From NCBI GenBank assembly GCA_027493525.1, contig JAOSKN010000003.1, forward strand, positions 620,001-684,000: a DNA stretch of 64,000 nucleotides, written 5' to 3'. Origin of the DNA: Planctomycetota bacterium (lineage in GTDB: Bacteria; Planctomycetota; SZUA-567; H5-PLA8). Made by a program: the position numbers and the translations under genes. This document shows, one piece after another, positions 44,954 through 52,823 of the stretch. The notes below the pieces were generated by a model, which was given only the letters and a program-made list of their open reading frames with translations, had not been told where the DNA came from and did no database searches. Each line of letters begins with the position of its first letter. Within the stretch, counting starts at the first letter, position 1.

Positions 44954-46374
44954 GGCCGGGCGCCGCCCGTCGCCACGTCCGGCCCCTCGTCCGCCTCGAC
45001 TTCCCGCGTGCGGACCGCCTCACCCGAACCCAGGAACGCCAGCGGGCTGAGCACCACTTTCTCGCCCGCCTTCAGCTCGCCCTCGACGAGCAGCTCCCCG
45101 TCCTGGCGGTGCCGCGGCTGCACGGCCCGCGCCGCGAGCTTTCCGTCGGCGACCACGTAGAGCCTGCCGTCGGCTTGAAGCGCGCGTTCGGGAACCGCCA
45201 GCGCCTGCTCCAGGTAGCGCCCTTCGATGGTCACTTCGCAGTAGGCCCCGATCGGCAGCGGCGGGCGCTCGTCGGAGCCCGGGCCGCCCCACGGGTCCCG
45301 CACCTCCACCACCAGCGGGATCGTGCGGCTCGAGGCGTCCATCGGCTCGGCGCGCACCGCCAACCCCGGCCACTCGAAGCGGCCTCCGTGCGCCAGCCAT
45401 TTCACCGTGGCCTTCGGCGCGACGGCAAACTCGCGAGCCGGCGCCGCGCCCTCTGGGAGGCTCTGCGCCGGCTGCCCCGGCAGGTTGCCGAATTGCTCGG
45501 CCTCCAGCACTACAGGCACCTCGAACGCGCTCAGGTCCGCCACCTGCCCGACGCCCGTGGCCGGGAAGGTCGTCACGAACTGCCCGATCTCCGCGCTCCG
45601 GCTGAGCACTCGCCCGTCGAAGGGGCAGGCCAACCGCGTCCGCGCCAAGTCCGTCTCCGCCTTGCGCAACGCCTCTTCGCGCGCGGCCGCCGCCGCCTTC
45701 GCCACCGCGATCCGCGAGGGCATCAGCTTCAACGCGCTCTCCCGAGTCACCAGCGCGGTGCGGTCGGCCAGGTACGCTCCCCGCGAGCGGTCCCGCTCGG
45801 TCACCGAGATCGCCCCCGGATCCTTCACCCACGTCGTCTCCATCCGCTCGTATTCGCTCTTCGAGACCTCCGCCTTCTGCCGCATCACCTCCACCTCGTC
45901 GCGCAGCGTCGCCTCCGCCGTCGTGAGCTGCACGATCTCCGCGCGGGCCTGCTCGAGCTGCGCCTGCGCCGAGGCCAGCGCGATGCGGTAGTCCGTCGGG
46001 TCGATCTCCACCAGCGTCTCGCCCGCCTTCACGAAGCGCCCCGCCTCGAAGCGCTCCGAGAGCTTCACCACCCTCCCGGCCACTTGCGGCGCCAGGGTGT
46101 AGATTCGCTTGGCCCGCACCGAGCCGTACCCATGCAGGTCCAGCGTGTACGGCCGCGCCCGCACCGTCATCACGTCCACCAGGGGCAGCCGCAACTCCTG
46201 CGCGCGCTTGGTCGGCGGCTGTTTGAACCGCGACAGCATCCCGAAGACTGCCAGCCCAGCGCCCACGATCAACACCGGCAGCAGAATCAATCGAAGCAGC
46301 GGCAGCGGCCGCCGTTCGGGGTCGGCCGAATGCGCCGCGTCCGGTTCCCGTGTCGAAGGGTCCTGAATCGTCAT
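44950..46374 (-). CDS. RND efflux periplasmic adaptor (membrane fusion protein)
   Basis: 474 residues from the ATG at 46374; a start 30 bases upstream is possible. One N-terminal membrane helix (LLRLILLPVLIVGAGLAVFG), then the lipoyl/barrel-sandwich domain (YGSVRAKRIYTLAPQVAGRV, FVKAGETLVEIDP), a long coiled-coil hairpin (residues about 125-255, rich in Ala/Glu/Arg) and the second half of the lipoyl domain (ACPFDGRVLSRSAEIGQFV), then the beta-barrel. It links the RND pump to an outer-membrane channel. It overlaps the pump gene by four bases. Confidence 0.9.
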   Translation of the reverse strand: MTIQDPSTREPDAAHSADPERRPLPLLRLILLPVLIVGAGLAVFGMLSRFKQPPTKRAQELRLPLVDVMTVRARPYTLDLHGYGSVRAKRIYTLAPQVAGRVVKLSERFEAGRFVKAGETLVEIDPTDYRIALASAQAQLEQARAEIVQLTTAEATLRDEVEVMRQKAEVSKSEYERMETTWVKDPGAISVTERDRSRGAYLADRTALVTRESALKLMPSRIAVAKAAAAAREEALRKAETDLARTRLACPFDGRVLSRSAEIGQFVTTFPATGVGQVADLSAFEVPVVLEAEQFGNLPGQPAQSLPEGAAPAREFAVAPKATVKWLAHGGRFEWPGLAVRAEPMDASSRTIPLVVEVRDPWGGPGSDERPPLPIGAYCEVTIEGRYLEQALAVPERALQADGRLYVVADGKLAARAVQPRHRQDGELLVEGELKAGEKVVLSPLAFLGSGEAVRTREVEADEGPDVATGGARP

Positions 46375-46789
46375 CCTGAGTCCCGCTGCGCCCACGCGCT
46401 CCACGCGGCCTCTCGAATCGCGCCGCCGGACGCCATTAGCAATCGTAAGGCTGGAGATGGGTTTGGACTATGGGAAATCGACCAATATTTGACCGGAAAG
46501 AATATAAACTCTCGACCTCGCCGTGAGTTGCAGAAACCCAAGGGCCGCCCAACGCTGCAACGCTGCTCCCAGGCAATCGGTACCGCCGGCGTTCCGTTCG
46601 TATCCCGGGCGACACGCCCGCCATTTTCCTCCTGCGCCTTAGCCAAAGCAGGCCGGGGGAGGCACTGGAATCCGCGCCGCTACGCGATAAGACCGCTCTC
46701 CAACGTCCGTTGCGATTCCTTACAGGCAGCCGCCGGGAGCCGGGTGAGCCCCGCGCGGCCGCTCAACCCTCTGGGAGGTCGTCCCGTTC
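46375..46789. other. intergenic region, about 415 bases, repeats only
   Basis: No gene. The first part is AT-richer and could hold the promoter of the minus-strand efflux operon; the second part carries GC palindromes such as CGGGCGACACGCCCG near 46605. A GGGAGG site at the right end serves the following gene. Confidence 0.4.
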
Positions 46790-47863
46790 ATGTCCAGCAC
46801 CGCCAACAAGCCCGTCAAGACCGCCATCGCCGGCCTCGGCCGCGCCGGGTGGAACATCCACGGCCGCGCGATCAAACAGCGCCAGGAGCAGGGCAAGCGC
46901 GACTTCGACGTCGTCGCCGTCATCGATCCGCTCGACGAGCGCCTCAAGGAAGCCGAGGCCACCTTCCCCGGCTGCAAGGGCTTTAAGGACTGGAAGACCT
47001 TCCTCAAGGAGAAGAACGGCGCCGAGTTCATCGTCATCGCGACCCAGTCGGTCGCCCACGGCCCCATGAGCATCGACGCGCTAAAGGCCGGCCTCCACGT
47101 CATGACCGAGAAGCCCATGGCTATGAGCGTGAAGGAAGCCGATAAGATGATCGCCGCGGCCAAAAAGGCCAAGCGGATCCTGACCATCCACCAGAACCGC
47201 CGCACCGACCCCGACGTCCATCACCTCCTGCACATCTTCAAGTCCGGCATCCTCGGCAAGGTTTTCATGATCAAGCAGTACTCCAGCCACTTCGCGCGCC
47301 GCAACGACTGGCAGACCCTGCGCAAGTTCGGCGGCGGGACGCTCAATAACACCTGCCCGCACACCATCGACCAACTCCTGCTCCTGCTCGAGAGCCCCGT
47401 CAAGGACGTCTGGGGCGACCTCCAGGCCTGCGTCACCGCCGGGAACGCCGAAGACCACGTCAAGGTCCTGATCCGCGGCAAGAACGGGCGCGTCATCGAC
47501 ATGGAAGTCACCAGCGCCTACGCCTTCGGGCAGCCGGGGTGGCAGGTCATGGGCACCCTCGGCAGTCTGCGCCAGGAAGGCGACGAGTTCGTCATCAAGC
47601 ACCTCGACCCCAAGAAGCTCAAGAAGCTCAAGGCCGACCCCTCCATGGCCGTCCCCGACCGCAAGTACGGCGTCATCGGCGGCGAGCAACTGGAGTGGCA
47701 GGAGACCCGCGTCAAGGCCAAGGATCCCCAGTTCGCCGTCAACTTCTACGACCGGCTCTACGATTCGATCCGCAACAAGAAGAAGCTGTTCATCACGCCG
47801 GAGAGCGTCCGCGAGCAGTTGCGCGTCATCGAAATGGCCCGGCGCGGAACGAAGTTCGTCTGA
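46790..47863 (+). CDS. Gfo/Idh/MocA-family oxidoreductase
   Basis: 357 residues. Rossmann motif AIAGLGRAGWNIHGRAI near residue 13, the family motif HVMTEKPMAMSVKEAD near residue 105 with the catalytic Lys, and a C-terminal beta-sheet dimerisation domain (VKVLIRGKNGRVIDMEVTS). Family members oxidise or reduce sugars, inositols and related compounds with NAD(P). The substrate is unknown; the secreted glycosidases elsewhere in the window make a sugar a reasonable guess. A strong terminator follows. Confidence 0.9.
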   Translation: MSSTANKPVKTAIAGLGRAGWNIHGRAIKQRQEQGKRDFDVVAVIDPLDERLKEAEATFPGCKGFKDWKTFLKEKNGAEFIVIATQSVAHGPMSIDALKAGLHVMTEKPMAMSVKEADKMIAAAKKAKRILTIHQNRRTDPDVHHLLHIFKSGILGKVFMIKQYSSHFARRNDWQTLRKFGGGTLNNTCPHTIDQLLLLLESPVKDVWGDLQACVTAGNAEDHVKVLIRGKNGRVIDMEVTSAYAFGQPGWQVMGTLGSLRQEGDEFVIKHLDPKKLKKLKADPSMAVPDRKYGVIGGEQLEWQETRVKAKDPQFAVNFYDRLYDSIRNKKKLFITPESVREQLRVIEMARRGTKFV

Positions 47864-48221
47864 CGCCCGGACCTCCTCGCCTTCAACTACACACCGCAAT
47901 AGACCCCGCCTCGAGCGGGGTCTTTTGCGGTGTGCCTGAAGAACCTCGCGCTACCGAACGTCGCTTCTGCGTGCGAATCTTCGGATTTGGCATCAGGTCC
48001 GGCGGACCCACGGTCCGATAACATAAAGGGAGTCCGATGCGGTCCCCGGTTGGTTTGAGTCGTTAAGTCCTTTGAGCTAAGGCGGTTGTGAATTCGGATA
48101 AACCTCGGGTCGAGGGTGGACTCACTTCACCCGTGCATTACAATATTAGGCACGTTTAAGCCAAAGGGCGCGTGCCGGGGTTGCTGGGGGAGGGGTAGTT
48201 CCTGGCGAGGAGGTTGGAGGC
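47864..48221. other. intergenic region, 358 bases, terminator plus leader
   Basis: Contains the terminator at 47902-47926. The remainder, of lower GC content than the genes, should carry the promoter of the following gene; TACAAT at 48139-48144 is a candidate -10 box but lacks a good -35. Nothing else is recognised. Confidence 0.5.
47902..47926 (+). terminator. intrinsic terminator of the oxidoreductase gene
   Basis: GACCCCGC (47902-47909), 5-base loop, GCGGGGTC (47915-47922), then TTTT. The stem is extended by outer CACACCGCA/TGCGGTGTG arms around the U-run, giving a nested hairpin. Confidence 0.85.
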
Positions 48222-48764
48222 ATGAAGCACAAACATCGATGGATGCTCGCGGCGGCGCTTCTGAGCGTGGCCGCGCTGGGGCTCTGGCGGCTGCCCGTTC
48301 AGGCCGATGGTGCCTACGTGGCCCAGATTCCCGACTTCAAACTGCAGGATCCCTCGGGCGCCGAGCACACCGACGAACAGATCGCGGGCCAGAACGGCAC
48401 CGTGATCATCGTCACCATCCCCAACGTCAAGCACGGCGAGACCCAGGGGCGCTGGTCGCGCTGGCTCACCAAGGACGGCTGGCCCGAGAACGGCCCGCAC
48501 TTCGTCATGATCGAGGATCTCGAACAGAGCGCGGTCCGCGAGAAGGCCCTCGAGTCGATGAAGGAGAAGTTCAAGCCCGGCCAGAAGCCGCTTCTGCTCC
48601 TCGACCATGCCGGCGAGGTCCGCCGCGCCTTCCGCGTGCCTCAGGACGAGACCGTGGTCATGATCTTCAACAAGGACGGCGCGCTCGTGAAGTTCTACAA
48701 CGACAAGCCGACCCTCGAAGACGCCAAGGACGCGCGCAAGCTGATCCAGAGCATGGCCAAGTAG
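48222..48764 (+). CDS. secreted thioredoxin-fold protein without CxxC
   Basis: 180 residues with GGAGG 5 bases upstream of ATG and a signal peptide (MLAAALLSVAALGLWRLPVQADG). The following sequence (QIPDFKLQDPSGAEHTDEQIAGQNGTVIIVTIPN) is the typical start of AhpC/TSA- or SCO-like thioredoxin folds, but where a CxxC or peroxidatic Cys is expected it has PNVKHGETQGRW; there is no Cys in the mature protein. It ends MIFNKDGALVKFYND, the usual penultimate strand and hairpin. A redox role is therefore unlikely; binding or structural use is more plausible. It has its own terminator. Confidence 0.75.
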   Translation: MKHKHRWMLAAALLSVAALGLWRLPVQADGAYVAQIPDFKLQDPSGAEHTDEQIAGQNGTVIIVTIPNVKHGETQGRWSRWLTKDGWPENGPHFVMIEDLEQSAVREKALESMKEKFKPGQKPLLLLDHAGEVRRAFRVPQDETVVMIFNKDGALVKFYNDKPTLEDAKDARKLIQSMAK

Positions 48765-48793
48765 CGCCGCGTCTGTTTTCCCGCCTGCAAAAT

Positions 48794-48819
48794 TGCCCGC
48801 CGCCAAGGCGGGCATTTTT
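48794..48819 (+). terminator. intrinsic terminator
   Basis: TGCCCGCC (48794-48801), GCCAA loop, GGCGGGCA (48807-48814), then TTTTT. It lies 30 bases after the stop of the thioredoxin-fold gene. Confidence 0.88.
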
Positions 48820-48840
48820 GTTTCCGCGTCCGCCAGCTCC

Positions 48841-48891
48841 GTAGCGCCGGCGTCCCGCCGGCCCGCATGGGCGTCCCGCCCATGCGTCTTG
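48841..48891. repeat. GTAGCGCCGGCGTCCC repeat with paired palindromes
   Basis: Begins GTAGCGCCGGCGTCCCGCCG and continues with a second palindrome, CATGGGCGTCCCGCCCATG. The first 16 bases recur exactly at 56680-56695, and 14 of them inverted at 57121-57134. Confidence 0.8.
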
Positions 48892-48911
48892 CCTTAGTTT
48901 TCCTCTCCACC

Positions 48912-49095
48912 GGGAGAGGGCAGGGTGAGGGCGCTGTGTCATGCGCCGTGCCGTTTCCCCTCCTTGCCAAGGAGGGGTCAGGGGAGGTGCCAAAAAAGCC
49001 CGCGCGAAACACATCCGCTAAACCGGGCGGGAGAAGGCAAGGTGAGAGCGCTCCGCTTGTCCCATTTCCTCCGGTAGAGGGCGGGGTGAGGGCGC
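48912..49095 (+). repeat. three copies of a 23-base GGTGAGGG-type repeat
   Basis: Copies at 48912-48934, 49029-49051 and 49073-49095, each of the pattern GGGAGAGGGCAGGGTGAGGG plus CGC, differing at a few positions. All are in the same orientation. Each is preceded by a CTCC-rich half that can pair with its start. Confidence 0.75.
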
Positions 49096-49145
49096 ATTTC
49101 CCAAGCACCCCGCGCCCCCAAGCCCGCAGGGCTTGCATACCACAG

Positions 49146-49176
49146 CCCAGGGTTGCCGCGCCGCGGCTACCCTGGG
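49146..49176. repeat. CCCAGGGT palindrome
   Basis: CCCAGGGT (49146-49153) and ACCCTGGG (49169-49176) flank a GC-rich loop; a short ACTCTGAAAGAGT hairpin follows at about 49199-49211. From memory, words of this type are common between genes in planctomycete genomes. Confidence 0.6.
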
Positions 49177-49331
49177 TCCGCACCGCACGCGAATCCCAAC
49201 TCTGAAAGAGTTGCATCGGCGGGAAGCAACTCTTAACTGGAAGGACGAATCGCCTTGCGCTTGCCTTTCAGATTCGTATAACTCGCAAGAACCTGTCGCC
49301 CCTCTTCCAAGAACTGTTAGGAGCGGTTTCA

Positions 49332-51225
49332 TGGGAACTTACACCGAAAAGGCGCTTGCTGAAGGTCATCTTCGCCACGACAAGACCGGCAAGACGGAGA
49401 AGATTGTTTACGATGCCGTAAACCACGCCGAGCGCTGGTCCGACCCGGAGGAGAAGGTCCGCGCCGAGTTCTTCGCCGAACTCATCTACAAGTACGGCTA
49501 CTCCCCGCAGCGGATCGGCGTCGAGGTCACGGTGCCTGACCGCTCGCCCAACGACTTCGCCGACTTGGTGATTTTCCACGACGACGAACGCAAGAAGCCC
49601 TTCGCGGTCATCGAGTGCAAGAAGGACGGCATCAGCGATGCCGAGTTTAATCAGGCCGTGGAGCAGGCTTGGGGCAACGGCAACGCCCACAAGTTCCGGG
49701 CCGCATACGTTGGCGTGGTCGCGGGCGGCACGCGGAAATTTCTCGACGCCGACGACAAGTACGGGGCGCTCGAACGCGATAAGAACGTTGTCGCCGATCT
49801 GCCGATGGAGTACGGCAAGCCCCCCGAGTACAAGTACCGCAAAGGAGTGAGCAAAGACTGGCAGGACATCCGCCCCGTCAGCAAAGGCGAACTCATCGCC
49901 GCGATCAAGAAATGCCACCAATCGCTGTGGGGGGGGGGAGGCTCTCGCCTCCGGCGGCCTTTGGCGAGTTCTGCAAAATAATATTCGTGAAGGTCCGCGA
50001 TGAAAAAAGCCTGCGCAAGAAGGGCGAGCCCTACGAGTTCCAGATCAAGACCGATGAGTCCGCTCACACCCTCGCCGCCCGTATCAAGTCCATGTACACC
50101 GTGGAAATGAATCGGGAACCGGACGTCTTTAAGGAGCCGATCAAGATCGATGACGGTACCCTCAAGATGTGCGTTTCCCATCTTGAAGGCATCAATTTCA
50201 ACAAGACGGACCTGGACACGAAAGGCGTTGCCTTCGAGCAGTTCTTGGATGGCTTCTTCAAGGGCGACTTTGGCCAGTATTTCACGCCGCGCGAGATTAT
50301 TCAGTTCTGCGTCGAAATGCTCAATCCCACGGCCGGCGACATGACCCTCGATCCGGCCTGCGGTTCGGGTGGATTCCTGCTTTACGCCATGGATCATGTC
50401 CGCCATGCGGCAGAAAAGATTCATGCGGATGAACCGACAGAGGCCTTCGCGCATTGGCACGACTTCGCGAAAGATCGCCTATTCGGCATCGAAATCAACG
50501 ACGAAATATCCCGCGTCGCCAAGATGAACATGATTCTTCACGACGATGGGCACACCAACATTATTGGCTTCGATGCCCTGGAGAAGATGGACCGCCTTAA
50601 AGCCGAGCGACGAAAACTGCACGCGGACAATTTTGATCTGGTGCTCACCAATCCGCCCTTTGGCGCAATGATCAAAGAAACGGAGAAAGGCAGCGGCTAC
50701 ATGCAGGGTTGGGAATTGCTCCGGTATTTGGGCAAGCCGGAGCAGTCCGAAGGCAGCGCGGGGGAGATGCAGAGCGACCACAAGGCGGGCAAGAAGAGCC
50801 TCAAGGCCCGCAAGTCGATCAAGACCGAAATCCTCTTCTGCGAGCGGGTCTGGCAGTTCTTGAAGCCCGGTACGGGCCGGGCGGCGATCGTGCTGCCCGA
50901 CGGCATCCTGACCAACTCCAGTTTGCAGGGCGTGCGCGACTGGCTCCTCCAGCGGTTCCAACTGCTGGCCGTGGTCAGCCTGCCACAGGAGGCGTTCCAG
51001 CACGCGGGCGCGGGGGTGAAGGCGAGCGTGGTCTTTGTCCGCAAGCGCGCGGAGGATGAGCAGCCCGACGACGACGAAGCGATCTTCATGGCCGCACCGG
51101 CCAGCAATACAACCGCACCGCCTTCATCCTCTGCGACGATGTCGCGGAACTGGCCAGCAAACTCTTCCTCCTTACCGAGAACCGCAGATGGAGTAATCAA
51201 CCACGCCCATAGGGCGTGGCTTTAG
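49332..51225 (+). pseudogene. N6-adenine DNA methylase with HSDR_N-like N-terminus; frame broken at a G10 tract, C-terminus lost
   Basis: The first frame (49332-49928) encodes an N-terminal domain like the start of type I restriction R subunits, with a PD-(D/E)xK-like DFADLVIFHDD...AVIECKK. After ten Gs (49929-49938) the next frame continues with RLSPPAAFGEFCKIIFVKVRDEK and an N6_Mtase domain: DPACGSGGFLLYAMD (motif I, SAM binding) and VLTNPPFGAMI (motif IV NPPF). One extra G would join them. After DEAIFMA (about 51090) family sequence stops, before the region where relatives usually carry an IGYDATGR-like motif, and unrelated sequence follows. No specificity (HsdS) gene or helicase is present. 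It is a relic or phase-variable remnant of a restriction-modification enzyme. Confidence 0.8.
49929..49938 (+). repeat. poly-G tract (G10) inside the methylase gene
   Basis: Ten consecutive Gs, the longest mononucleotide run noticed in the window, exactly where the reading frame shifts between the nuclease-like and methylase domains. Length change by slipped-strand mispairing would switch the full fusion on and off. Confidence 0.85.
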
Positions 51226-51826
51226 GAAGCCCCCCCGAGGGGGGCGTTTACGTGGGGAAAGCCCCGTTGGGGCTTGGGCTCAAGCGAGGTCCAAGTAGCC
51301 TTGGCCTAGCTCAAGCTGTTCCTGTTCCCGAATGTACCTCCGGATCTGCTCTTCGTTCAAGCCTACCGTACTGACGCAGTACCCAGGCGCCCAGAAATGC
51401 AAGCCCGTCATACGCCGCTCTTGCCTTAACTGCCGATGTATCCGAACTGCGCTCTTCCCTTTCAGGAAGCCCAGGGTATGAGAAACGCTGAACTTGGGCG
51501 GGATGCTCAAACACATATGAATGTGATCGGGCATCGCATGACCTTCGATCAACTCCACGCCACGCTGTTGACACAACTGCTTCAACACCACACCCACCTT
51601 GGACCTGGACTTTCCGTAAAACACCTTGTGCCGATACTTGGGCACGATTACCACATGATACTTACAATCCCATCGCACGTGGGACAAACTCTGCCAGTTG
51701 TCCATGGTTCTCCCTCCTGTCCCACGGGGCTTTCCCGGAGGGAGAACCTATCTGGCACGCCGGATCGGTCGAACCTCTTAGGGTCGCACGGCCATAGGCC
51801 GTGGCTTCAAGAACTGAAGTGACAAG
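51197..51826 (-). mobile_element. IS200-type insertion sequence (tnpA only)
   Basis: Boundaries are approximate. The transposase gene (51280-51705) is flanked by subterminal hairpins with the same ATA loop: CCACGCCC/GGGCGTGG at 51201-51219 and CACGGCC/GGCCGTG at 51787-51803. Further stems lie at 51229-51245 (C6/G6) and about 51260-51276. Such hairpins are the TnpA binding sites that replace inverted terminal repeats in the IS200/IS605 family. No TnpB gene is present. It interrupts the HEPN-like gene. Confidence 0.85.
51280..51705 (-). CDS. tnpA: IS200/IS605-family transposase
   Basis: 141 residues. Y1-HUH single-strand transposase: KYHVVIVPKYRHKVFYG at the N-terminus, the metal-binding His-hydrophobic-His in HAMPDHIHMCLSI, and the catalytic Tyr in RYIREQEQLE near the C-terminus. 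It excises and inserts the element as single-stranded DNA. The reading frame is intact, so the element may be active. Confidence 0.94.
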   Translation of the reverse strand: MDNWQSLSHVRWDCKYHVVIVPKYRHKVFYGKSRSKVGVVLKQLCQQRGVELIEGHAMPDHIHMCLSIPPKFSVSHTLGFLKGKSAVRIHRQLRQERRMTGLHFWAPGYCVSTVGLNEEQIRRYIREQEQLELGQGYLDLA

Positions 51827-52409
51827 AAGCCCGGTCAGCCCACAAGGCTCTGCCCGATGAACCCGGCCCCGGCAGCCTGCCCAAGGAACCCCGCCAACGT
51901 CCAGCCGCCACCGGCTGAGGCGGGTTTCAAGAACTTCCGTGATGTCACCGCCGAGGTCCGCGCCGTCTTCCTTGCCAAGCGGGGCGCCGACCACCCCGCC
52001 GCCGATGCCCTGCTCAAGGAGTTCGAGAACCGCCGCGACCGCCGCAACAACTTCTTCCACTCGACCCACCTGCTCGACCTTACCCTCCAGCCCGCCGACT
52101 GTGTCCGCGCCTTCGTGGACCTGCTCGACTACGGTAAACTCCTCTTCGGGGTCGATTGGGACGCCGCCGTCGCCGCAACCGGAAACATGGAGACCTGCGA
52201 GGCGGTCCTCCGCATCGACAAGAAGAGTTTCGCCGACCCGAGCGTCACGCCCAAACTCAACGCGATCCTGAAAAAAGCAGCCGCGTGTCGCGGAGCCAGC
52301 GACAAAGAAGGGCTGCGAAATCGCCCACCATCCCGAGGACATCCACCTGCGCCTCGCAATCCGTAACGGCGGGAAAGGCCTGCGTGACGAACTGAGGAAG
52401 CTAATTTGA

Positions 52410-52823
52410 TCCACCCCGTATACCGATCCAACTCTTGCAGGGAAGGGACGCGCTTTCGCCAACCCAGAGGGTTATGCGCGTGCACTAGGACGCATGGCCT
52501 CAAATCGCGCCATTATCCACCGGTTTCCCACACCCGGAGTCCGGTTCCCGGTTCGCGGTTCCCGGCTCACGCGCCTCGTGCATCTTTTTTCAGGCCTCCG
52601 CGCGCCGCAAGGCCATCTTTTTCCTCGTCCCAACTCCAAGTCCTGCCGATCTTAAGAGCTTCCCATTTGCTCATCTTTTAACTTGCTAAAGCCGATCCCT
52701 CGTACAAGATAGGTGGTTCCTGCACGCACGCAAAGGCTTGGGGTCGTACGTTCGGCCTACGTGCTGCGCCCGTGCGGCAGGGCAACTCCAGGGTGGGGGG
52801 AACCCGCTCGGGGAGTAGACCGG
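52410..52823. other. intergenic region, 414 bases, repeat words
   Basis: Contains a run of CCGG words (52533-52570) that begins with CCCGGAGTCCGG, and a GTGCATCTTTTTT word (about 52578-52590) shared with the 20042/20178 repeats. An AT-rich stretch around 52660-52690 may include the smc promoter. No gene is supported. Confidence 0.5.
52533..52570 (+). repeat. CCGGTTCCCGG-type degenerate repeat
   Basis: Starts with CCCGGAGTCCGG, identical to 35597-35608, followed by GTTCCCGG/GTTCGCGG/GTTCCCGG tandem words. Same family as the elements flanking the four-helix-bundle gene. Confidence 0.75.

Larger units (their letters stand above)
48765..49331. other. intergenic region, 567 bases, repeat mosaic
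   Basis: Holds a terminator (48794-48819), a GTAGCGCCGGCGTCCC repeat with two palindromes (48841-48891), three copies of a 23-base GGGAGAGGGCAGGGTGAGGG-like word (48912-48934, 49029-49051, 49073-49095) and a CCCAGGGT...ACCCTGGG palindrome (49146-49176). No gene is supported. Confidence 0.7.
51093..52409 (+). pseudogene. HEPN-like hypothetical gene, split by an IS200 element
   Basis: Left fragment (frame starting 51093): YNRTAFILCDDVAELASKLF and LLTENRRWSNQ, stopping at the transposon edge near 51200. Right fragment (from about 51857): GFKNFRDVTAEVRAVFLAKR, then ENRRDRRNNFFHSTHLLDLTL and a long helical part; removing one A from the A6 run at 52271-52276 lets it continue to KKGCEIAHHPEDIHLRLAIR and end at 52409. 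The Arg-x4-His pair (codons 52043-52060) resembles the HEPN RNase motif. Both fragments read as one helical protein of roughly 200 residues. No start codon precedes the left fragment, so the 5' end was lost at the junction with the methylase gene. Function is inferred only from the motif. Confidence 0.6.

Noticed and set aside
49912..51225. Methylase as an independent gene starting at 49912
   Set aside because: The preceding frame supplies the natural N-terminal domain, and the first residues after the proposed start read through the G tract into family sequence only from RLSPPAAFG on.
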